This document shows positions 50,599 through 60,490 of a stretch of 64,000 nucleotides of DNA, piece by piece. Positions within the stretch are counted from its first letter, which is position 1, and each line of letters begins with the position of its first letter. The DNA comes from Chondrosia reniformis (taxonomy: Eukaryota; Porifera; Demospongiae; Chondrillida; Chondrillidae): the NCBI GenBank assembly GCA_947172415.1, contig OX359199.1, positions 5,019,384 to 5,083,383 of the forward strand, given 5' to 3'. The notes below the pieces were generated by a model. It did no database searches and was not told the DNA's origin. It was given only the letters and a program-made list of their open reading frames with translations. The translations under genes were made by a program, and so were the position numbers.

Positions 50599-53500
50599 AT
50601 GCCATTTGTCAACAATTCGGGAAGATCTTTCAACTGTGGCTTTTGCCGCACTTTGGTGTATGAATGTATGCCTAAAAGGCGTGCCGAGACATCCGAGGAA
50701 ACTATTTCTGAGGAGAAGAGTAAAAAGAAGACTAAGAAGGTTGAGTATAACACTAGAGAATGTTTCCAAAGCTTATTTGTGGGACCACAATTTGTGATTG
50801 GCCCTAATTATTTTGAGAAAAAAAGTCTTAAATCCATTAGCTTATTTGAATCTCATTGTAAAATGATAGAAAAACTTTTGCCAAAGGTTTTCCTTTTTCT
50901 TCTTTAAAGGTAGCCTATGTAAAAGCCTTTTCTTCTTTAAATTGGGCTGCATTGTCCTCACCTGAAAAAGAAAAACATTCTTTGTCAAACTGTGTAGCTT
51001 GTGCTACACAGTTTGCAGAAATTCAAAAAACTTTCCCACTGAAGCCTTTTTTTAATATCTCAGTGCCTGAATATGAGAAAGAAAATGCTTCAAAGAGAAG
51101 TTCAACATTGAAAACATTTAATGGGAAGAAGCAGACTTGTAATAAACCCCTGAATGAATCTAGAAATAAGTGTTATAGTGAGGGTGATGTTAATAAATTA
51201 GTTACAGAAGCCCAAAAGAAGCTAATCTCAGAGTTTAAGGACATACTTGATTCTAGTACCCTTCCAGCTATTTATTCAAATAATATTAGTTTAAGCAAGG
51301 CTGATAGCTTTCGCAAAGAACAATACTTTGAGCCACCCTGTGATGACAAAGCCCCGAAAAAGAAACGGTATCCACTGAGACCACATGAATGCAGCAAATT
51401 TCCAGAACTTTGTGAATGCTTAAAAACATGGGACCCTAATACAAAGTTTATAGCTAGTGATATAGCTAAATTGTTTGATGTCAGTGCTACTGATGGCAGT
51501 AATAAAATTAGGTTACTTGCTCAAGAAATTAATCCTTCAATTCCAGGGCTTGAAATAGTTCCAAAGCCAAAGTCTACAAAAAAAAGATTCCAAAGCACAT
51601 CTATGGCAGTACCCGTACCTCCTAACAAAAGGCGATTAGTAGACATTGACCGTTCCCTTGTCCAAAATGGTGTATTAAATGAAGGCATACCATGTATTCC
51701 CATTACTTTAGTACGATATCACAAAGGAGAAAGGGTTGAAACTGTTGCCCAAAGTCGTAAATTTCCTTTGTTTGACATTCGAAATGGTTTACTGAAGGCC
51801 CATGAAAAATTTATGAGGCTTCATACTGATGTTGAGATTGAAGCAATGAGTAAGGAATACATTCTAGGTGTACTTAGGGAAGGGGCAGGATATTCTATGA
51901 ATCAATTTGAAAAATTGAGTTTGGAGGAATTGAAACACCTCCTTTCCAAATATGAGAGGACAAGGACTATCTGGATATGGCATGACCACTCAAGTCTAGC
52001 ATCACATGGTATTTTAGCCATAATGGTTGGGGTTATGTATGACCCTATTGTGTTCATGACTGAAAATGAAATAGGTAAAAATGTAGAAGAGTTTCTCCAA
52101 GAAGGAGAAATTCATGTAGTTGCTCATGGGTCCTCATCATTACAAGATCAGGCTACTTTAATTCCTGAGCGACTCTCAGAATTGGATGGTCTAAGTGATG
52201 AGGTTCTAAGTTCAACTGGAATCAGAATTACTGATAGGCTGCGTTTCTTCAAGGGTGATAAACCTGCAGCACAATTTGAAGCTGGGATCACATGTGGTGG
52301 AAATTATCCTTGTGTTGCTTGTGTTTGTCACCGTAATAGTTTTGCAGATTTTCCACATGCAGTTAAGTGTGAACAAAGGACGCTGCAGAAAAATCTTAAA
52401 GTGGCTACAGGAGGACACTTTGGTAAAGTTCCTGGTAAGATAAAGTACTACGAAGAATTAAACACAAATCAGTTAAGAATTGAGTTCGAGAAAAGGGGTG
52501 TTAAGGACTATCCGTCTGATAAAAAGGGTAGATTAAATGTCCTAAAGGAAATGCTCCGGGGAGTGCAAAGAGTTCCCTCTTTACTGATGATGGCACCTGA
52601 AAGTTCATTAGATGAGTTTCATCTAGATAGCTACAGTGTCCTTCCTTGTGAGCCTCTCCATGATTTAAAGGGCTATCTAGGTGCTGTCTTTAGACAATTG
52701 CCCTCGGTTTTGGGGCCTTCAAGGCTAAAAACTTCATTGTGTGATTATTTTAGTACCTTGTGGAAGAAGGCAAATTTGTATGGTTCTGACCTTCGTAAAG
52801 CACTAGTAGATGTAGCTCACATATTCCACTTATATGATACTCCAAGTACTGTGGCTACTTTTATTTGCTGTCTTGTTCAACTGTCCAATATTCTGTATTC
52901 AAAAGATTCTAACAGAAGTCCCAAACAATGCCTACAGTTTTATAATTGTGCATATATTGTTCATGAGCTGCATTGTGAGCTGTTTGGTGACACAATGATC
53001 TCAAATTATTTTCATGCTTTACTTGTGCATGGTCCTATGCAACATGAAGTTGTTAGCTGCAGGTCAACCAACACTGAAAATGAGGAGAGAATCTTCAAGA
53101 GTGCTGAATCAGCAGCAAAGTGTACTGATCACAAGCCAGAAAACATGCTACCAGGGATACTGAAAAGACTTCAATGCAAAAGGAATCAAAAAACCAGCAA
53201 CCCTTTGTTAAAATTGAGAAAGGAAAACTCAAGAATTAGTCAGTCTGCTTCAAAACTTCCTCCCTACCCAGGCACTATCTTCAAGGAAGAGTTTATTAAT
53301 AGAAGGACAGATTCATACAAGGCTCACCTTAAAAGAATAAGTCCTTATTTAAAGTGTGGTGAAGGGGTTTGGTGGCACAGAGACTCATGTGGCAGCTTTT
53401 GCTTCCATGACTCGCAGGATGGTGAAGAAATCTCATCTAAAGGGCCTGAATTGTTACATTTCCGTAATGCTACAATGGAAGATGTTGCTGAAAGGTCCGA

Positions 53501-54149
53501 ATCCTGTTGGAAGGAGGTTATTGAAAAGAAAATAACACTTCCTATTATCATGGAAAGAGAAAATGAAAGGGAAGGTAACATATCTGATATTTCCTCTGCT
53601 AACTGTGTGAATGTTTCAAGTGAACCTGAGTTTTCATTTGAAGCAACATTTATCCAGCCTACTTTGGCTTCTCCTAAGTCTTCCACTCCAAATAGGAAAA
53701 CAATTCAGAGTGAGGAAAGTTCTGAAGCATCTGAAAATGGTGAAGATGGTTTTGTCCAAAAGGAAAATAGTAATGGAAATGATGAGCAAGATCCTAACCT
53801 GAACACAGAAGGTACTGTAGATGTACAAGTAGATGAGGTACTGAATAGTTGTCCTGAAGTATCTCTTGAATCATCAGTGTGTAAAGCTATTGCCAAATTG
53901 CTTGGCTCTTCCACTGATTTGAATGTATTTGATCAATTGCGGTGTATGTATAAGCAAGGAGATAGGCATATGTTGCCTTCTCAGAAGGAAAGGTATCATT
54001 CACTAGCCCGTTACTTTAGGAAAAAGATCTCAGCTAAGAAACGTAGTTTAGATCTCCAAATAGCCCAAGTATCTCCCAATAATACCATGTACAGTAAGTA
54101 TGCTAAGGACATAAAGCTTTGCTTGAAATTGGTATGTAATCTTCATTAG
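50599..54149 (+). CDS. Large transposase-like protein (DDE-type suspected), frame change near the N-terminus
   Basis: The main frame is open from 50871 to the stop at 54147-54149 (about 1,090 codons) but has no ATG for its first 200 codons. A 102-codon frame with ATG at 50599, which directly follows an acceptor-like TTTTTAG, probably supplies the N-terminus through a short intron or a frameshift between 50886 and 50910. A donor AAGAG/GTAAGT at 50387 suggests a 5' UTR exon. Counting codons from 50952: KSTKKRF/PPNKRR basic patch about 205-225; FKGDKPAAQ about 432; a zinc-knuckle-like CGGNYPCVACVCH about 447; an SAP-like helix pair (LNTNQLRIEFEKRGVKDYP) about 503; CEPLHDLKGYLGAVFRQLP about 567; NTENEERIF about 708. 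The order Asp, Cys/His knuckle, His/Asp-rich LHDLKG, Glu resembles the RNase H-like core of CACTA-related transposases (inference; family not identified). The C-terminus is acidic, then basic. It ends next to hairpin repeats and a histone-type stem-loop. Confidence 0.6.
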
Positions 54150-54299
54150 AGAGTCGTTGTGTGGCTCTATTATAAGAGTCGTTGTGTGGCTCTATTATAA
54201 GAGTCGTTGTGTGGCTCTATTATAAGAGTCGTTGTGTGGCTCTATTATAAGAGTCGTTGTGTGGCTTTATTATAAGAGTCGTTGTGTGGCTCTATTATA
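54150..54299 (+). repeat. 25-bp hairpin tandem repeat in the 3' region of the transposase-like gene
   Basis: Six units of GAGTCGTTGTGTGGCTC plus TATTATAA start immediately at the stop codon. In each unit GAGTC can pair with GGCTC (one G-T pair) around a 7-nt loop, so the mRNA would carry six short hairpins just before the stem-loop at 54303. Confidence 0.9.
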
Positions 54300-54302
54300 A
54301 AA

Positions 54303-54318
54303 GGCTTTTTTCAAAGCC
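54303..54318 (+). terminator. Histone-type 3' stem-loop after the transposase-like ORF
   Basis: GGCTTTTTTCAAAGCC: 6-bp stem GGCTTT/AAAGCC with loop TTTC, preceded by ATAAAA and followed by ATCA. This fits every position of the metazoan replication-dependent histone stem-loop consensus (GGYYYU, UUYH, ARRRCC). About 12 nt downstream is TCAGAAGATT, purine-rich like a histone downstream element. It lies 154 nt after the stop codon. Confidence 0.65.
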
Positions 54319-54585
54319 ATCACTTCTCAGAAGATTGGCCATGCATATGCTAATGAGTCTATCTGTTCAGATCAACATTCTACCCAGCCATGCATATTCC
54401 ACTTCATTGTTATGCTGAAATGTATGTCAGTCATTAGTACATACTTCACTAATTTACTGGTAATGAGGATGCATGAAAGACTTAACAAAGTCTAGGTATC
54501 CCTCTTTGCTGGCTGGTTAGTGTTCAATGTACATAACATCAAGTCATTTTAAATTTCCCAACACAATACATACAGTTAAAGGATT

Positions 54586-55395
54586 TGTCCATATGGCTTC
54601 ATTTCTAGGAACACCACCAAATGTCCTTGAATGGACAATTTCTTTGGTGCTGGTCCCAATAGTGAACCACATATGGAACAGCATGGATGAACAGACAAAT
54701 ACAGCTAAAGTTCCTTACATGTGCAAAATCATTTTAGCAAAAGTTTAGGTGACACAACACAATGCATACAATTAAAGGACTTACCTCAAAAGTATGGCTT
54801 CCCAAAGTGCTGAAGATTTGTCCATATGGCTTCATTTCTAGGAACACCACCAAATGTCCTTGAATGGACAATTTCTTTGGTGCTGGTCCCAATAGTGAAC
54901 CACATATGGAACAGCATAGATGAACAGACAAATACAGCTAAAGTTCCTTACATGTGCAAAATCATTTTAGCAAAAGTTTAGGTGACACAACACAATGCAT
55001 ACAATTAAAGGACTTACCTCAAAGTATGGCTTCCCAAAGTGCTGAAGATTTGTCCATATGGCTTCATTTCTAGGAACACCACCAAATGTCCTTGAATGGA
55101 CAATTTCTTTGGTGCTGGTCCCAATAGTGAACCACATATGGAACAGCATAGATGAACAGACAAATACAGCTAAAGTTCCTTACATGTGCAAAATCATTTC
55201 AGCAAAAGTTTAGGTGACACAACACAATGCATACAATTAAAGGACTTACCTCAAAAGTATGGCTTCCCAAAGTGCTGAAGATTTGTCCATATGGCTTCAT
55301 TTCTAGGAACACCACCAAATGTCCTTGAATGGACAATTTCTTTGGTGCTGGTCCCAATAGTGAACCACATATGGAACAGCATAGATGTACAGACA
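54586..55395. repeat. 233-bp tandem repeat carrying exon-like units
   Basis: Three and a half copies (starts near 54586, 54820, 55052 and 55285) of a 232-234 bp unit. On the minus strand each full unit holds an acceptor-like CATGTAAG, a block of about 145 nt, and a consensus donor GAG/GTAAGT. In the copy at 55020-55190 the block is open from acceptor to donor (FTIGTSTKEIVHSRTFGGV). The other copies have one extra T before the donor, which shifts the frame. The first copy lacks about 40 bp including the donor. No family recognised. Confidence 0.8.
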
Positions 55396-55567
55396 AATAC
55401 AATTAAATGATATTAATTTACACGCAAGACAATAACAATAAAGTGAAAACAAGGTAACAATACGTTGATAATAAGGTCATATCTTCACCTTGAGTGCAAG
55501 GTTAAGGTGGTGAGAAAGTGAGTAAGCAGCCTATAATGGGCGTGATGACACACCCTCCAACTAACAG

Positions 55568-55575
55568 TATAAATA
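55568..55575 (+). promoter_or_regulatory. TATA box of the CCCH gene
   Basis: TATAAATA, 48 nt upstream of the first ATG (55616) and 80 nt upstream of the CCCH-frame ATG (55648). Spacing predicts transcription from about 55600. Confidence 0.65.
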
Positions 55576-55647
55576 GACTTTACCCAGCATAGCTACAACA
55601 GCTGATACAGCAAAAATGGCAACATTCAACTTCAGAAATCTTGACAA

Positions 55648-55935
55648 ATGCCAGATAACTATAAAAAAGAAAACGGAGGAAAAGGAGGAAAAGGAGAAAA
55701 GAGAGCCAAGACCAAGAAGCCAGGGAACCTACCAATGCTGTGTAGGTTCCAAGAAAAATGTAAAAAAGGTCCTGGAGAGTGTGAATACAGGCATGTGGAA
55801 CCTCACCTGCTTGAGGGCTGCAAGAGGCCATTCATGTTGTGTTGGGGGAGGCCCTGTACAAACCCGAAGTGCAGGTTTGTACATCTGGAGGAGGAAAAGG
55901 AACCAGCTGCAAAAAAGAGAAAAGAAGAAAAATAA
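55648..55935 (+). CDS. Small lysine-rich protein with two CCCH zinc fingers
   Basis: A 95-aa intronless ORF. The N-terminal 30 residues are Lys/Gly-rich (KKENGGKGGKGEKRAKTKK), like a histone tail. Then come CRFQEKCKKGPGECEYRH (C-x5-C-x6-C-x3-H) and CWGRPCTNPKCRFVH (C-x4-C-x4-C-x3-H), two CCCH zinc fingers typical of RNA-binding proteins, and a Lys/Glu tail. A second frame, ATG at 55616 with a better start context, is open for 107 codons over the same DNA but has no recognisable domain, so either CCCH translation needs leaky scanning or an indel has separated the original start from the domain. The gene has a TATA box, no introns and a histone-type 3' stem-loop 22 nt after the stop, which together form the architecture of a replication-dependent histone gene. 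It is too divergent to assign to a known CCCH family. Confidence 0.65.
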   Translation: MPDNYKKENGGKGGKGEKRAKTKKPGNLPMLCRFQEKCKKGPGECEYRHVEPHLLEGCKRPFMLCWGRPCTNPKCRFVHLEEEKEPAAKKRKEEK

Positions 55936-55957
55936 ATAAAAAGAAGAACTAACAAAC

Positions 55958-55973
55958 GGCTTTTTTCAAAGCC
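55958..55973 (+). terminator. Histone-type 3' stem-loop after the CCCH gene
   Basis: GGCTTTTTTCAAAGCC, identical to 54303-54318, preceded by ACAAAC and followed by ACCACA, matching the histone ACCA flank. TCAAAAGATT lies 9 nt after the stem, at the same distance as TCAGAAGATT in the other copy, and looks like a U7 snRNP-binding downstream element. It begins 22 nt after the CCCH stop codon, normal spacing for histone mRNAs. Confidence 0.7.
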
Positions 55974-56029
55974 ACCACATGTCAAAAGATTTTAACAATC
56001 TAAACAAACTAAAATGAAACGCTACATTA

Positions 56030-59000
56030 CACAAATCATCTGAAGAGTCTATATTAAAACACTACGTTACACAAATCAACTAGAAAGTCTAAAATGATAC
56101 ATTACACAAAAGTCTAAAATGATACATTACACAAAAGTCTAAAATGATACATTACACAAAAGTCTAAAATGATACATTACACAAAAGTCTAAAATGATAC
56201 ATTACACAAAAGTCTAAAATGATACATTACACAAAAGTCTAAAATGATACATTACACAAAAGTCTAAAATGATACATTACACAAAAGTCAAAAATGATAC
56301 GTTACACAAAGGTCTGAAATGCTACATTACAATGTAGCATTTCAGACTTTCTAGATGATTTGTGTAACGTCAACTAGAAAGTCTAAAATGATGCGTTACA
56401 CAAAAGTCTAAAATGATACATTACACAAAAGTCTAAAATGATACATTATCCAAAAGTCTAAAATGATACGTTACACAAGTCAAAAATGATACGTTACACA
56501 AGTCTGAAATACTACGTTACAACGTAGCATTTCAGACTTTCTAGATGATTTGTGTAACGTCAACTAGAAAGTCTAAAATGATGCGTTACACAAAAGTCTA
56601 AAATGATACATTACACAAAAGTCTAAAATGATACATTATCCAAAAGTCTAAAATGATACGTTACACAAGTCAAAAATGATACGTTACACAAGTCTGAAAT
56701 ACTACGTTACAACGTAGCATTTCAGACTTTCTAGATGATTTGTGTAACGTCAACTAGAAAGTCTAAAATGATACGTTACACAAAAGTCTAAAATGATACA
56801 TTATCCAAAAGTTTAAATGATACGTTACACAAGTCAAAAATGATACGTTACACAAGTCTGAAATACTACGTTACAACGTAGCATTTCAGACTTTCTAGAT
56901 GATTTGTGTAACGTCAACTAGAAAGTCTAAAATGATGCGTTACACAAAAGTCTAAAATGATACATTACACAAAAGTCTAAAATGATACATTATCCAAAAG
57001 TCTAAAATGATACGTTACACAAGTCAAAAATGATACGTTACACAAGTCTGAAATACTACGTTACAACGTAGCATTTCAGACTTTCTAGATGATTTGTGTA
57101 ACGTCAACTAGAAAGTCTAAAATGATACATTATCCAAAAGTCTAAAATGATACATTACACAAAAGTCTAAAATGATACATTACACAAAAGTCTAAAATGA
57201 TACATTACACAAAAGTCTAAAATGATACATTACACAAAAGTCTAAAATGATACATTACACAAAAGTCTAAAATGATACATTACACAAAAGTCTAAAATGA
57301 TACATTACACAAAAGTCTAAAATGATACATTACACAAAAGTCTAAAATGATACATTACACAAAAGTCTAAAATGATACATTACACAAAAGTCTAAAATGA
57401 TACATTACACAAAAGTCTAAAATGATACATTACACAAAAGTCTAAAATGATACATTACACAAAAGTCTAAAATGATACATTACACAAAAGTCTATAATGA
57501 TACATTACACAAAAGTCTAAAATGATACATTACACAAAAGTCTAAAATGATACATTACACAAAAGTCAAAAATGATACGTTACACAAAGGTCTGAAATGC
57601 TACATTACAATGTAGCATTTCAGACTTTCTAGATGATTTGTGTAACGTCAACTAGAAAGTCTAAAATGATGCGTTACACAAAAGTCTAAAATGATACATT
57701 ACACAAAAGTCTAAAATGATACATTACACAAAAGTCTAAAATGATACATTACACAAAAGTCAAAAATGATACGTTACACAAAGGTCTGAAATGCTACATT
57801 ACAATGTAGCATTTCAGACTTTCTAGATGATTTGTGTAACGTCAACTAGAAAGTCTAAAATGATGCGTTACACAAAAGTCTAAAATGATACATTACACAA
57901 AAGTCTAAAATGATCATTATCCAAAAGTCTAAAATGATACGTTACACAAGTCAAAAATGATACGTTACACAAGTCTGAAATACTACGTTACAACGTAGCA
58001 TTTCAGACTTTCTAGATGATTTGTGTAACGTCAACTAGAAAGTCTAAAATGATACATTATCCAAAAGTCTAAAATGATACATTACACAAAAGTCTAAAAT
58101 GATACATTATCCAAAAGTCTAAAATGATACGTTACACAAGTCAAAAATGATACGTTACACAAGTCTGAAATACTACGTTACAACGTAGCATTTCAGACTT
58201 TCTAGATGATTTGTGTAACGTCAACTAGAAAGTCTAAAATGATACATTATCCAAAAGTCTAAAATGATACATTACACAAAAGTCTAAAATGATACATTAC
58301 ACAAAAGTCTAAAATGATACATTACACAAAAGTCTAAAATGATACATTACACAAAAGTCTAAAATGATACATTACACAAAAGTCTAAAATGATACATTAC
58401 ACAAAAGTCTATAATGATACATTACACAAAAGTCTAAAATGATACATTACACAAAAGTCTAAAATGATACATTACACAAAAGTCAAAAATGATACGTTAC
58501 ACAAAGGTCTGAAATGCTACATTACAATGTAGCATTTCAGACTTTCTAGATGATTTGTGTAACGTCAACTAGAAAGTCTAAAATGATGCGTTACACAAAA
58601 GTCTAAAATGATACATTACACAAAAGTCTAAAATGATACATTATCCAAAAGTCTAAAATGATACGTTACACAAGTCAAAAATGATACGTTACACAAGTCT
58701 GAAATACTACGTTACAACGTAGCATTTCAGACTTTCTAGATGATTTGTGTAACGTCAACTAGAAAGTCTAAAATGATACGTTACACAAAAGTCTAAAATG
58801 ATACATTATCCAAAAGTCTAAAATGATACGTTACACAAGTCAAAAATGATACGTTACACAAGTCTGAAATACTACGTTACAACGTAGCATTTCAGACTTT
58901 CTAGATGATTTGTGTAACGTCAACTAGAAAGTCTAAAATGATACATTATCCAAAAGTCTAAAATGATACGTTACACAAGTCAAAAATGATACGTTACACA

Positions 59001-59100
59001 AAGGTCTGAAATGCTACGTTACAACGTAGCATTTCAGACTTTCTAGATGATTTGTGTAACGTCAACTAGAAAGTCTAAAATGATACGTTACACAAATCAT
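56030..59100. repeat. 3-kb satellite with embedded palindromes
   Basis: Tandem 25-bp units AAAGTCTAAAATGATACATT plus ACACA alternate with about thirteen copies of a longer module. The module contains GAAATGCTACATTACAATGT plus AGCATTTC, a near-perfect palindrome (AAATGCTACATT/AATGTAGCATTT), and GACTTTCTAG...CTAGAAAGTC, a 10-bp inverted repeat around 19 nt. Sub-blocks are themselves duplicated (for example 56390-56530 and 56580-56715). The array starts about 60 bp after the CCCH gene stem-loop. Confidence 0.95.
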
Positions 59101-59143
59101 TTAAAAAGTCTAAAAGGAAATGTTACGTTACATAAAACATCTA

Positions 59144-59316
59144 ACCTTCTCGTTCTTCTACTGAGGATTTTTGATTTCTAGTCCTTCGCCGACCCTCGCC
59201 GTACCTTCTCGTTCTTCCACTGGAGATTTTCGATTTCTAGTCCTTCGCCGACCCTCGCCGTACCTTCTCGTTCTTCCACTGAGGATTTTCGATTTCTAGT
59301 CCTTCGCCGACCCTCG
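59144..59316. repeat. 59-bp tandem repeat, three copies
   Basis: Three units of ACCTTCTCGTTCTTCYACTG, then GATTTCTAGTCCTTCGCCGA and CCCTCGCCGT, directly follow the satellite. They are CpG-rich compared with surrounding DNA. Confidence 0.9.
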
Positions 59317-59839
59317 TTAAAAGACATAAGCTATGATGTAGTGTTTCAATACTAGTGAACTAACCCCCACATAAAGTGAAGAAGCGTAAAGAAGGTTTTC
59401 TAGTAATGTTTACCCTAGTACAGGCTGAACAATTAGAATAAGAATGTTGGTGAACTATAGAATAATAGTAATGGTCTATCCTCCTACAAGTAGAATTATT
59501 GACATGAAACTATTTTCTCATCTGGAGGAACCTCCACTGTATAAACATAATAAGTTTTAACATGACTACAGTGAGACCTTGCTTAACCGTAACTCTCATA
59601 TCTGGTTCCCACACGTTCCGTTGCTGTCTTGTATATGTAAATGATCTAAAACACCAATTTTGCAATCCTACATGAGTAACCTACTTGATAAAAATAATTT
59701 TGTTTACATACACCTCTAGACTCTATGCTGTATGTATGTATGTACGTACTTATATCAGTTTATAGCTTATTGTGTGTAATTTTTACATACGTATATTTTG
59801 TGGTGTAAATTGTGATATTAACGTATATATATTATGCTC

Positions 59840-60490
59840 AATGCTCAATGAACACTTGCATGGCAGAGGCATACATGTACATCTTAGCAAAGTCTACATG
59901 TACAAATTATTAAATCTACATCTAGCAGTTTATTTGGTTCCCTTCTTGTTCACTTTAAGGTATGTACCACATTCTAGCAGCTTTGTATGCACTTGTTTGT
60001 CTTGTCTAATTATTTACAACTTTGTTCTTTATGAACTCATAGGACTTATCAGAATGTAGTGGACATTATCTTGGATGACAAATTTGACTAAGAAAGTGAC
60101 AAATAAATGGACAAGATGATGGGAGACAGCTCTGTGAAGTTTTGGTACTTAGGAATCATGCATGTATACTATAGACAACTGTTTAGTTAGATGGGAATCA
60201 TTAAGCTCTTAATAAAGTTAATTTGTACTTTATAAAGTTTAAATTAAGACATTGTACTTAATGTTCTAATTGTTCAGTTAATTGATTGCATGGATTGTAG
60301 CTGTTGCTATGACAATCTTGTTATTTAGATGTAACCATGGCAATTTGTACTAGTCAGACTTGAGGAAAACATGCCTGACATTTTAAGAACAAAAAGTTCA
60401 TACAACTAACAACCAAGTCTTATAGTTGTCTATATCAGTCCAGGCCAATAAAAATAGTACATTTTCAGCAGGTTCATACTATTTACTGTG
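59840..60490. repeat. Dispersed repeat family R, right copy
   Basis: 59840-59930 matches 63660-63720 (GGCAGAGGCATACATGTACA) and 59935-60490 matches 47620-48350. All copies are in the same orientation. The block 60350-60417 is inverted relative to the left copy. Confidence 0.85.

Noticed and set aside
50563..50907. Independent small gene at the 5' end of the transposase-like locus
   Set aside because: Its plus-strand frame ends inside a T-rich tract directly ahead of the main open frame, so it is treated as the N-terminal part of that gene rather than a separate one.
54734..55402. Three related minus-strand ORFs of 60-67 codons
   Set aside because: They are the same 233-bp repeat translated; frames differ between copies and run past splice-like donors.
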